From positions 186,001 to 250,000 of the forward strand of contig NZ_AP022592.1 in assembly GCF_010731815.2 (NCBI RefSeq): DNA of 64,000 bases. The letters are read 5' to 3'. Below are positions 19,746-27,917 of this stretch, one piece after another. The position numbers and the translations under genes were made by a program. The DNA is from Mycolicibacterium arabiense (GTDB lineage Bacteria; Actinomycetota; Actinomycetes; Mycobacteriales; Mycobacteriaceae). Position 1 is the first letter of the stretch. Every line of letters begins with the position of its first letter. The notes under the pieces were generated by a model. That model made no database searches. It saw only the letters and a program-made list of their open reading frames with translations, and was not told the DNA's origin.

Positions 19746-20567
19746 CTAATTCCACGTTGTTGTTCCGATGGACGGAGTCCAACGTTGAGGGGACAGCTCG
19801 ACCAGCTGCTCGATCGCCTGGGTGAAGGCGTGATCCGTTCCCGCTTTCAGCGTCGCCCACAACTCACCGCTCGGGGATGCACTGGGCGACGATATGATTC
19901 GACCCCGCCTGGTGTAGAAGACGGCGACGGCACCGGGGCAGCGCGCCATCCTGTCCTCGAAGTCGGTGATCGCGTGGTAGACGACTTCGGCGAACGCCTC
20001 GCGAGCTCCCAGCGCGGCGCCCAAGGTCATCGCGGTGGCCGGCTCCACTCCCATGGCGCGGATGGAATCCGCCAACTCGAGCGAGTCGTGGGTTCCGGAT
20101 AGGCGCTCGGCCATCTCGGTCAGCGGCGCACCCACCGAGGCGACGAGAGCGGCCCGTGCCTTCGGCAATTGGGCCAGCAGTAACGATGCCGCCTTGGTCG
20201 CGCCGACGTCCGAGCCGACTGCTCGAAGGACGACGTCGTCGCCGATTCGTCGTCCGAGTGCACACGCGTCGCCGCGACGGGCGACGGTGATGCGGACGAA
20301 GCCATCGGGCGTCACGAACCGCATCGCCAACTCGCGGTCCGGCCGGCGAAGTGTCTGCAGGATGCCTGCCAGATCGGGATGAACCGCGTCACCGTCGAGG
20401 AGCTTGGCCGTCCGCAGAGCTCGGCACGCGCGGTCGACGACCACCGGCTGTCGCCGACCTCTCGGAATCGCCAGTACCACCGGAAGCGTGTCCACACCGA
20501 CCAGTGTTGCGGCGGCGGCACACTCATCCACGGTGAGGGTGAACTCGGGCGCAAGGGCGGTTGTCAC
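19746..20567 (-). CDS. espG: EspG-type ESX chaperone (PE-PPE associated)
   Basis: 273 residues from the GTG at 20567, which overlaps the PPE-like stop by 4 nt (GTGA). A longer reading to 20714 is Arg-rich shadow. The N-terminus (FTLTVDECAAAATLVG), the central RRGDACALGRRIGDDVVLRAVG and the helical SLLLAQLPKARAALVASVGAPLTEMAERL follow the EspG pattern. EspG binds the tip of the PPE partner in the cytosol and delivers the PE-PPE dimer to the ESX ATPase. Tight coupling with the PPE-like gene and the PE-like gene before it supports this. The order PE, PPE, EspG, EsxB, EsxA is compact and typical in content. Confidence 0.8.
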   Translation of the reverse strand: MTTALAPEFTLTVDECAAAATLVGVDTLPVVLAIPRGRRQPVVVDRACRALRTAKLLDGDAVHPDLAGILQTLRRPDRELAMRFVTPDGFVRITVARRGDACALGRRIGDDVVLRAVGSDVGATKAASLLLAQLPKARAALVASVGAPLTEMAERLSGTHDSLELADSIRAMGVEPATAMTLGAALGAREAFAEVVYHAITDFEDRMARCPGAVAVFYTRRGRIISSPSASPSGELWATLKAGTDHAFTQAIEQLVELSPQRWTPSIGTTTWN

Positions 20568-21643
20568 AACGTCAGCTCCCTGTCTGCGCCGATGACCGCC
20601 GGGGCCGCCCAGTGATCCGACACCTGCTCCAGCGTCGAGCCCTGCTGGTGGGCGAACTGGTCCACGTCGGGTCCGCCGGCGGCGAGGCCGTCGTCGAATC
20701 CCGTGGCATCCCAACTCACGTTCACGAACGGCGCGTCATGGGACGACGTGACCGGTATCCACGACGCGTCGGATGACGACAACGAGGATCCCGACTCTGC
20801 ACCACCGTCGGCCGGTCCGCCCACGATCGACGAATGGTGTTCGCGGTCAGCGGAGCCTCGGGCCATGGCCCCCATCGGTCCGTATCCACCGCCGAGGCCC
20901 GCTCCGCCGGACGTGGCGCCACTGGCGGCGGTGCTGGAGGTGACGGCTTTGGTGGAGGTGCCCGCCACAGCTTGAGAGCGAAAGGGGGCCAGCGGGATTG
21001 GTGCTGGCGCGGGCATTCCCGACGTACCGCCTGCACCACCGCCGGCGGCGGCGTCTTCCGCGTTCGTGTCCGATGCGCGCTCCGCATCCAACGCTCTACT
21101 GGTGCACACGTCGGGCGGCGGGGGCTGCAACCAGGGCGCGGCCAGCGCGCTGTTCGCATCCTCGTACTGATACATCACGGCGGCCGCATTGGCCTGCGTC
21201 CGCGTTGCGGCTTCGTCGAATTCGGCGAAGCGTCCGTCGAGAACGGCACCGTTGTAAGCCGCGAGTGAACCCATGATATCGCTGACCGTCCTGGCCTGAA
21301 CGGCCTCGGAAACGCTCGGCATCGCCAACACCGCGACGCTGTAGGCCACCGCGGACTGCTCGGCCTGCTCGCCGTTGCCCGCCGCACTGAGACTCGCGGC
21401 CGCAAGCCACTGACCGAAGTCGTCGAGCTTTCGCGCTACGGCGTCTCCGCCCTGGGAAACGAACGCGCTCTTGATCTTTGCGACGGTTGCGACGTAATCG
21501 TTGTGAATGGCTGCCAATTCGTCGGCCACGCGCACCCAGGCTGCGCCGGTTTGCCCGATCGACGTCGGGCCCGAGCCCTCGGTCAAGTCCCGAGCCAGTA
21601 CTTCGGCGCTACGCGACTCCCACGAAACACTGGTGAATGCCAT
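20564..21643 (-). CDS. PPE-family-like ESX substrate
   Basis: 359 residues. The first 180 match the helical PPE domain (AAWVRVADELAAIHNDYVATV, AYNGAVLDGRFAEFDEAATRTQANAAAVMYQYEDAN) but the Pro-Pro-Glu motif itself is absent (start MAFTSVSWESRS) and the W-x-G turn is replaced by VSQGGDA. The C-terminal half is Gly/Ala/Ser-rich and disordered. It should form a heterodimer with the PE-like protein encoded just upstream and be held by the EspG encoded just downstream. A near-perfect ribosome binding site precedes the ATG. Confidence 0.8.
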   Translation of the reverse strand: MAFTSVSWESRSAEVLARDLTEGSGPTSIGQTGAAWVRVADELAAIHNDYVATVAKIKSAFVSQGGDAVARKLDDFGQWLAAASLSAAGNGEQAEQSAVAYSVAVLAMPSVSEAVQARTVSDIMGSLAAYNGAVLDGRFAEFDEAATRTQANAAAVMYQYEDANSALAAPWLQPPPPDVCTSRALDAERASDTNAEDAAAGGGAGGTSGMPAPAPIPLAPFRSQAVAGTSTKAVTSSTAASGATSGGAGLGGGYGPMGAMARGSADREHHSSIVGGPADGGAESGSSLSSSDASWIPVTSSHDAPFVNVSWDATGFDDGLAAGGPDVDQFAHQQGSTLEQVSDHWAAPAVIGADRELTL

Positions 21644-21649
21644 GTCGTT

Positions 21650-21657
21650 ACCTCCTT
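21650..21657 (-). promoter_or_regulatory. Strong ribosome binding site of the PPE-like gene
   Basis: AAGGAGGT on the minus strand, 6 bases ahead of the ATG at 21643. It fixes the start. Confidence 0.85.
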
Positions 21658-21690
21658 CCGGCGCCTGGTCGTCCCTTGTCGAGCCGTCTC

Positions 21691-21987
21691 TCAGACGGCG
21701 AAGCCCTCTTCGGCCGCCATCACGGAATCGGTGTGGGCACGCAGTGTCGCCGCCACCTGTCGTAGCTCGACGATGCCTTGGTCGATCGATTCTCCGAACG
21801 ACGTCGACACGGCCTCGAGGGTCGTCGCCGCGTGCGTCGACACTTCGTCGCGACCCGCCGGCGTCGTAGCCAGGTTGGACCGTTCGGTAGCCATCAGGTC
21901 GTCGATGCGATTGGCCAAGTCGTCGAGTTGCCTGGCCGCGTCCGACACCTCCGTCGGCTGCATCTGAAGTCCATCGTTGTTCGCCAT
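21691..21987 (-). CDS. PE-family-like ESX protein
   Basis: 98 residues from the ATG at 21987 (AGGGAG upstream). The longer reading to 22425 is a shadow of the next gene. Two long helices (VSDAARQLDDLANRIDDLM and DEVSTHAATTLEAVSTSFGESIDQG) fit the PE helical hairpin, although the Pro-Glu pair is not at its classic position (LQMQPTEVSD). Size and position directly before the PPE-like gene support a PE-PPE pair. A DUF2580-type ESX target is the alternative. Confidence 0.75.
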   Translation of the reverse strand: MANNDGLQMQPTEVSDAARQLDDLANRIDDLMATERSNLATTPAGRDEVSTHAATTLEAVSTSFGESIDQGIVELRQVAATLRAHTDSVMAAEEGFAV

Positions 21988-22009
21988 CTTCGAACTCCCT
22001 TCGTGTTGT

Positions 22010-23395
22010 TTAAATCCGCAAATCAACATCTGGTCGAGACTTGACCGCCTCGCCGACGACGGCAGGGCCCACCTCGGCGGTGTCGTCGCCGACCAGCGCG
22101 TCGCCCTGGTCGGTGGTGTGCAGGAACGACGCGGCGTTGTGGTTGGTGTCCTTGCCCCCGGACGTGCGCTGTCCCATCGGCATTCCGCCCATCGGCATTC
22201 CGCCCAGCCCGGCCGATTCCACCGCCGTGGCACCGCGGGTGACATGCGGGCTGGTGCTGTCGCCGTGGGGCGCGGACAACGACGTCGACCGCGCGGGGGT
22301 GATCTCGGCACCGCGATGCCCGAGTCCGGGACCGGCCCCGATCCCGCGCGGTGGGATCGCCGCTGCGCCGTCGACTTTGGGCGGCGGAGGTTGACCACCG
22401 TCGGGCGGACGCGCCGCCGCACCACCGCTTCGAGTGGCGTCGGTCGCGGCGCCCACCCCTTGCATGATCGGCGAAATCATTCCGGTGGCGGCTTGCATCA
22501 TCGGCCCCAACGCCCCGGATAGCCCCTGGCCGGCGATCGCACCGGTTGGAGCCGCCAGCGCGGACCGCGCCCCCGTCATCGAGGCTTCACCTGCGCCGTT
22601 CGCCACGGCGTTCACCGGCACCTGGTTGCCCACGCCGGCCACGTGTGCGGCGTGGGTGGCGACGGTGCCCTGCGTTTCGGTGATCACCTCGTCGGTCTCG
22701 GTGACGGCCTCGTTAGCCGCCTGGATCGCTGCCGCCATGCCCCACGGGAAGACGATGTTCGGGCCGATGGCTGCGATCTTCGCCGTGAACTCGGAGATGA
22801 TGGTCATCAGGCGCATTCGGGCCTGGGCCACCGTCGCCGCCACGGCCGTAACGCTCTGGCTCAGCTGACCGGATTGGCTGGCCACCTTGGCGCCGTCTTC
22901 CATCGCGGTCACCGCCTTGCCGGTGGCGGCCGTTCCGGCGGCGCCCTGCCACACCGAAGCCAACTGTGAGACGGCCGGTCCGATCGACTGTGCCGCCGAC
23001 TGCAGAGCCTGCGAGAGACCGCCGAAGATCTGCGTCGGGTCCATGCCGCCCAGCTGACCCGAGCCCAGGGTGCCGAGCGCGTCGGTAACCGGTTGGATCA
23101 ACTGCATGGGGTCGAACGGGGTCTGGGCGCCACCAGCGGGTGGGGGGACGTCGGTATTGCTCGCACCCTGCTCGGGGGCCGGCGGCGGAGCAGCCGGTGA
23201 CGGCGCAGCGCCGGACGCGGGTAATCCCAGACGTGAAAGGATGTCGCTGACCGGCCGATTCAGATAGTCACCGAGAATCGCTTCGTGTGCGTTGATGAGT
23301 GGGTGGGGATCGGGCGCGGGCGCTGCCGCGGGGATGCTCGCGTGCTTGGTGGGACTCAGCGCGTGCGCGTTAGCCGGGGATGACACATCAGCCAT
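22010..23395 (-). CDS. 462-residue ESX-cluster protein with WXG motif
   Basis: Starts at ATG 23395 (MADVSSPAN). A GTG at 23404 is also possible and neither has a clear ribosome binding site. Residues 1-110 are Pro/Ala-rich. About 115-270 is a helical block with a true W-x-G turn (LASVWQGAAGTAATG), so a WXG100-like hairpin lies inside a larger protein. The rest is Gly/Pro/Met-rich (repeated GGMPM). The C-terminus (HNAASFLHTTDQGDALVG) is reminiscent of ESX-associated Esp proteins. It is the first gene of the minus-strand substrate run and probably an ESX substrate. Specific family not certain. Confidence 0.75.
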   Translation of the reverse strand: MADVSSPANAHALSPTKHASIPAAAPAPDPHPLINAHEAILGDYLNRPVSDILSRLGLPASGAAPSPAAPPPAPEQGASNTDVPPPAGGAQTPFDPMQLIQPVTDALGTLGSGQLGGMDPTQIFGGLSQALQSAAQSIGPAVSQLASVWQGAAGTAATGKAVTAMEDGAKVASQSGQLSQSVTAVAATVAQARMRLMTIISEFTAKIAAIGPNIVFPWGMAAAIQAANEAVTETDEVITETQGTVATHAAHVAGVGNQVPVNAVANGAGEASMTGARSALAAPTGAIAGQGLSGALGPMMQAATGMISPIMQGVGAATDATRSGGAAARPPDGGQPPPPKVDGAAAIPPRGIGAGPGLGHRGAEITPARSTSLSAPHGDSTSPHVTRGATAVESAGLGGMPMGGMPMGQRTSGGKDTNHNAASFLHTTDQGDALVGDDTAEVGPAVVGEAVKSRPDVDLRI

Positions 23396-23725
23396 GGCGA
23401 ACACCTGCGCGAGCGGGCCCCGCCGCCGCGAACACGACGACGTCTTTTCTTTGCGGACAACACGTTGTCGCGTTCACGTTGCGTACCAGCAATTCTCGCT
23501 GCGCACAGGACACTCCATTCACCTGGTGGCTCACGGACTTCAGATCGAGGAGCAAGGACGAATAGCCCTCCCCCGCTTCGTTGCTCCCCATGTTAGGTCG
23601 CGGGAGGACCCGACACAGCCTCCGACATATGCGAATTGTTTCCCTTTGGAATAGACAGATCGAATGTCACCGTATTGACGTCCGTACCGCGGGGCTTCAG
23701 AAGACAGTCGCACGACGGCGGTCAC
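23396..23725. other. Intergenic, upstream of the ESX substrate run
   Basis: 330 bases between the methyltransferase stop and the first gene of the minus-strand substrate run. It must hold that run's promoter. I see no clear -10/-35 pair and no convincing small gene or hairpin. Confidence 0.4.
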
Positions 23726-24769
23726 TCAGAGCGCGACGCTTTCGATAACTCCCTGCGGAGGACTGTCGTTGGATACCGAGATACGTTGCAGACCAGCCCT
23801 TTTCAACAGTTCGTCGTACTCGGTGATGGAACGCTCCCTGCCGCCGGTGACGACCAGCATGTTGAGGTCCATCAGCGCTGCGACGCCGGGATCGTTGCTC
23901 TCCCCGACGATCATCTCGATGATCACGACTCGAGCGCCGGGCCGCATCGCCTCACGACAACGGGAGAGGATCTGAACGCACCGGTCGTCGTCCCAGTCAT
24001 GCAGAATGAACTTCAGCAGATAGAGATCGCCGGCGGGCACACCCTCGAAGAAGTCGCCTCCGATGACCTGGATGTGGTCGCTCTCCCCTGACTCCGCGAC
24101 CACCGGCGCCACGGCGGTTGCGACGTCAGGACGGTCGAAGACGACGCCGCGCAGGCCGGGGTTGGCGACTCGAAGCTCCCGAAGCAGAGCGCCGTTGGCA
24201 CCCCCCACGTCGATGGCCAGCCCGACTCCTTCGGTGTCGATGACGCGCGCGAGGTCGATGGCCCACAGACCGGTCAAACTCTCCATGTAGGCAGTGAACT
24301 CCTCGGCCTCCACGGGATTCTGCGCCAGGTAGTCGAAACTGGGCATCCCCAGCTTCGCCTCACTTTGGCACTGTCCTGTTCGCGCCGCACCGGGGAGGCC
24401 CGACCACGGCGTCCAGTGAGAGTTGTTGGTGGCTCCGAGCGCCATCCCGCGCAGAGATCGCGGTGCTGAAGACTGCAGGGTCTCCGTCAACGGAGTCCCA
24501 TGATGACGCCCGTCAGCGTCGACCTCGATGAGCCCGTAGACGATTCCCGTCCGCAGCAAACGCGCGACGACCACCGGCTCGGCGCCGGTCCGCTCGGCGA
24601 TCTCGTCGGTGCTCCGCGGGCCGTCCGCGAGGTGATCGGCGATGCTCAGTTCCACGAAGGTGCGGACGATCTGACTGGCGAAGTAACCGTAGATCATGTC
24701 GGCCATCTGTTGATGCGACTCGCGTGACTTCGCCCAACGCCACGGCTTGTTACCCGTAACCTGCTGCAC
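23726..24769 (-). CDS. SAM-dependent O-methyltransferase (plant-type/family 2)
   Basis: 347 residues with the two-part layout of the family: an N-terminal winged-helix dimerisation domain (about 20-105, DEIAERTGAEPVVVARLLR) and a C-terminal Rossmann domain. The SAM site is LAIDVGGANGALL followed by VVFDRPDV. The catalytic region has KFILHDWDDDRC, with the His-Asp used to activate the substrate hydroxyl. Such enzymes methylate phenols or other small secondary metabolites. The acceptor is not predictable. Divergent from the PAP2 phosphatase gene. No link to ESX is visible. Confidence 0.88.
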   Translation of the reverse strand: MQQVTGNKPWRWAKSRESHQQMADMIYGYFASQIVRTFVELSIADHLADGPRSTDEIAERTGAEPVVVARLLRTGIVYGLIEVDADGRHHGTPLTETLQSSAPRSLRGMALGATNNSHWTPWSGLPGAARTGQCQSEAKLGMPSFDYLAQNPVEAEEFTAYMESLTGLWAIDLARVIDTEGVGLAIDVGGANGALLRELRVANPGLRGVVFDRPDVATAVAPVVAESGESDHIQVIGGDFFEGVPAGDLYLLKFILHDWDDDRCVQILSRCREAMRPGARVVIIEMIVGESNDPGVAALMDLNMLVVTGGRERSITEYDELLKRAGLQRISVSNDSPPQGVIESVAL

Positions 24770-25011
24770 GACTGCGCCTTTCTCGAACGGAGGGTGGGGA
24801 TCAACCTACGCGCCGTCGGGCGTCTTCTTGCCGCTGCACATGAATGGATCTTTAGTGGCACCCGTCGTCTCGCGAATGACTCGTCGGTGTTTCTTATCGT
24901 ATTCTCGCCCAGCGTCTTTGCGCGTGGTTGAGTAACAGTAGTGCGCGACGAGCGCTCGAGTCCTCCCGGGCTGACCTCTCAGCCGTCCCCTCGACATGTT
25001 TCGGAGCTTCC

Positions 25012-26385
25012 GTGAGAATACGCGTAATGGGTCTGGGCGCGGTCGTGTGCTTGGGCGTGTTGGTGAGCACCGGCACGGCCAACGCTCAGGACACGACCAG
25101 CATGCGCGCCCTTCGCGGCCTGGTGCCCGTGAGTGCGCTCAACACGACCGACGCCGGTCGCGCCGCGCTGGCGCGCAACTTCGAAGTCACCGGCGCCATC
25201 CAGAACGGAACGAACGGCCAGCCGACGCTGCTGCCCTTCACCGAGCAACAGCAACTGGCACTGCGCGACGCCTTCATCACGGACGGTAACGCGTTCGAGC
25301 TGGCCGACGGTCTGGGTACCAGTCTGGGTGACTCGTACCAGACGGTCACGTCGTACACCCGCGGCGACGACGGGAAGGTCGGCTACACCAATGTCTCGCC
25401 CGCCGTCGCCGACCTGATCGCATTCACCTCGGCCACCACCAAGGCGGATTCCAATGCGGGCAAGTACTTCTTCGCCAACGCGACGACCGACGGGACGACG
25501 CCCGTCGGCGCAGCGGAGATGGCGATCATGCGGGAAGTGGGCGGAGTCACCGACGTCTTCGGCAGGGCCTACAACACGCCTGCCGGCAGCGAGAACGCCG
25601 ACAGCCACGGAAATTCCCGTCCTTTCCAAACCGAACCGCACCTACTCACCTTCAGTGGAAAGGACTTCTTCGGCGACGACTCCGACAACGAAACGTGGCT
25701 ACGCGGTCCGGCCCAGAATCTGGTGGACAGCCCGTCCTATCCCAGCGGTCACACCACGCACGGATACACCGAATCTCTGCTGTTGGCGTTGTTGGTGCCC
25801 GAGCGCTACCCGGAGATGATGGCGCGTGCCGCCGAGTACGGCAACAACCGCATCATCATCGGCGCGCACTACGCGATGGACGTACTCGGGGGTAGGACGC
25901 TGGCCACCTACGACGTCGCACAGTTGCTGGCGAACAAGTCCCATTACGTCGGCGTCGAGCGGGGCGGCGTCCGGATCGACGACTTCCAACAGGCGCTGAC
26001 CGCGGCGCGATCAGACCTCACGTCAGCCCTGGCGGGCGCATGCGGGCACCCGGTGGCGGTGTGTGCGGACGACGACCGGAGTCGCTTCGCCAACCCCGAC
26101 GCCAGCGCCGCATTCGTCGAGACCACCCAGACCTACGGGTTGCCGGTCGTCCACGCGCAGCAAGCTGACGCCGAGGTCGATGTCGGCAAGATCGCTCCCG
26201 AGGCCGGATACCTGCTGACGGCGGCGTATCCCTATCTCTCGCTCGAACGGGCCGATGCCATCCTCACCGACACGCTGGGTCCGGGCGGCGGCTTCCTGGA
26301 TGACGGCAACGCCTTCGGGGTGTACTCGCGCCTCGACCTGTACCGCGCGGCGCGTGAGGCCATCGCGGCCGCACCGCCGCGATAA
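25012..26385 (+). CDS. Exported PAP2-superfamily acid phosphatase
   Basis: 457 residues from the GTG at 25012 (GGAG 5 bases upstream). The reading can be extended to 24928, but the signal peptide (VRIRVMGLGAVVCLGVLVSTGTANA, cleavage after ANA) fixes the start. PAP2 phosphatase motifs are SYPSGHTTHGYTES (about 242) and NRIIIGAHYAMDVLGGR (about 280-296, with the catalytic His and Asp). The first motif is less clear. Class A acid phosphatases of this type act outside the membrane on phosphate esters. After the core there is an extra 150-residue C-terminal region with one Cys pair (CGHPVAVC) that may form a disulphide. Confidence 0.88.
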   Translation: MRIRVMGLGAVVCLGVLVSTGTANAQDTTSMRALRGLVPVSALNTTDAGRAALARNFEVTGAIQNGTNGQPTLLPFTEQQQLALRDAFITDGNAFELADGLGTSLGDSYQTVTSYTRGDDGKVGYTNVSPAVADLIAFTSATTKADSNAGKYFFANATTDGTTPVGAAEMAIMREVGGVTDVFGRAYNTPAGSENADSHGNSRPFQTEPHLLTFSGKDFFGDDSDNETWLRGPAQNLVDSPSYPSGHTTHGYTESLLLALLVPERYPEMMARAAEYGNNRIIIGAHYAMDVLGGRTLATYDVAQLLANKSHYVGVERGGVRIDDFQQALTAARSDLTSALAGACGHPVAVCADDDRSRFANPDASAAFVETTQTYGLPVVHAQQADAEVDVGKIAPEAGYLLTAAYPYLSLERADAILTDTLGPGGGFLDDGNAFGVYSRLDLYRAAREAIAAAPPR

Positions 26386-26441
26386 CGCGGCCGGCTTTGG
26401 CGATCCGCGCGGACGCCGACTATCGCAAGGGAGATGGTGAC

Positions 26442-26891
26442 ATGGGTGTGCAGTTGGGTAGCAGGAACTTCGATCTGCCGCTTGAGGACTCGTTGCTGAT
26501 CCGGCTGGATTTCACCGACGACGAGGCCTGGCGTGCGGTGTGTCAAGCAGTGCAGAAGCCCACGCCCGACGACGGATTCGTCGGCTTCTTCGACTTCGTC
26601 GACGAGCGGGCCCTGGATGGCACCGATGTCGACGAGCTCATCGCGCTGTTGCCGGACGAGACGTTCTACGTGGCCGATTCACGAACCACGTCCGATCCCG
26701 AACTTTCGATCCTGGTCGTCGGCTACGCCGCCGAGGACGACTCCGAGGAAGCAGCGCTGGTGCCCAGCTCCTTCCGCGTCATCCCCTCGGCCGCCTGGAT
26801 GCCCGAGAACAACTTGAGGATCGGCAACATGGACTTCGAGGAGTTCCTCGACTCCGTGGACGAGGACGGGGTGCTCCGCGGCGTCGACTGA
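26442..26891 (+). CDS. DUF6924 protein
   Basis: 149 residues from the ATG at 26442, chosen for AAGGGAG 8 bases upstream over an earlier ATG at 26397. The pattern DSLLIRLDFTDDEAWRAVC ... FYVADSRT ... ILVVGY ... FRVIPSAAWMPENNLRIGNMDFEEFLDSVDEDGVLRG is that of the DUF6924 family, soluble cytoplasmic proteins of unknown function common in actinobacteria. Very acidic. It lies 56 bases after the phosphatase and may be co-transcribed. Confidence 0.8.
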   Translation: MGVQLGSRNFDLPLEDSLLIRLDFTDDEAWRAVCQAVQKPTPDDGFVGFFDFVDERALDGTDVDELIALLPDETFYVADSRTTSDPELSILVVGYAAEDDSEEAALVPSSFRVIPSAAWMPENNLRIGNMDFEEFLDSVDEDGVLRGVD

Positions 26892-27026
26892 GCCTGCGTC
26901 GGTGCGTGGATTCGGCCCCGTTTACACCCGATGACGCTGCGGCTCAATAGGTGCACGGCTTCCGAGAAATACTGCGCAAGAATGCGATTAGTTTCATTGA
27001 AGGTCGTGTCAGCTACGGTTCACGGC

Positions 27027-27917
27027 ATGGCGACGCTGCGGGCACTCCAATGCCTCGTCGCATTGGTGGAGCACGGTTCGATCAGTGCCGCGGCGGCGGC
27101 GTTGGAACTGTCCTTACCGGCGTTGTCGCATCAGATCGCGTCGTTGGAGAAGGAACTCGGCGCTCCCGTGGTGGAGCGGCAGCGGCGAGGCGTGCGCGTC
27201 ACCGCCGTCGGGCGTGCCACTGCGGAGGAGGCGCGCATCGCTCTGCGTGCTGCCGAGCAGGCGGTCACCGTGGGGCGGCGGGTGGGCGGCGAGGCCGGTG
27301 ACCGGCTGCGCATCTCCTGCGACGAGACGATGACGGCCTGGCTGCTCGCGCCGATCCTCAGGCGTTGGCGCGCGGCGCGGCCCGACGTCCAACTCGATCT
27401 GATGGAGTTCACCGATTCAGCGGCCGCCCTGGCTTCGATCGACGAGGACCGGGCCGACGTCGCGATCGGAGCGCATCACGCCCGCACGACCGGTCTGGTC
27501 ACCATGTTGGGCGAAGAAGACGTCGTCGTGTTGGCACGGTTGGGGCATCGGTTCGCCGATGGGCCGGACGTGGCCATGACGGAACTGAGCACCGAGCCGT
27601 TCGTGCACTACCACCCAGCCGATCCGTTCGCCGAGTGGATCGACCGACACGCCGCACTCCACGACGTCGTCCTCAAGCCCATGGTCCGTACCCGCAGCCC
27701 CAATACCGCTGCGCAGCTGGCCATCGCCGGACTCGGGGTGACCATCGTCCCGGTATCCGTACTGCACTCCCTCCGCGTGGGGGTAGCGCGACCGCTGAGC
27801 CCCAGGCTCGACCGCGAAGTCGTGGCGGTCGTCTCCCGGACGCCACATGTCCTGGCCCTGGAATTCCTTGAAGACGCCCGCCAGCGGCGCGTCCCCGGCT
27901 GGCGGGTTCCCGCATGA
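27027..27917 (+). CDS. LysR-type transcriptional regulator, coupled to eccE
   Basis: 296 residues from the ATG at 27027. N-terminal winged helix (MATLRALQCLVALVEHGSISAAAAALELSLPALSHQIASLEKEL) and LysR substrate-binding domain (about 90-290, LRISCDETMTAWLLAPIL). Its stop overlaps the eccE start by 4 nt (ATGA), so a regulator and an ESX membrane gene are translationally coupled in the same message. It is a close paralogue of the LysR at 46261 (same MxTLRALxCLxALVEHGS start), which lies at the other end of the ESX core. Likely controls the operon it heads or the whole core. The inducer is unknown. Confidence 0.9.
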   Translation: MATLRALQCLVALVEHGSISAAAAALELSLPALSHQIASLEKELGAPVVERQRRGVRVTAVGRATAEEARIALRAAEQAVTVGRRVGGEAGDRLRISCDETMTAWLLAPILRRWRAARPDVQLDLMEFTDSAAALASIDEDRADVAIGAHHARTTGLVTMLGEEDVVVLARLGHRFADGPDVAMTELSTEPFVHYHPADPFAEWIDRHAALHDVVLKPMVRTRSPNTAAQLAIAGLGVTIVPVSVLHSLRVGVARPLSPRLDREVVAVVSRTPHVLALEFLEDARQRRVPGWRVPA

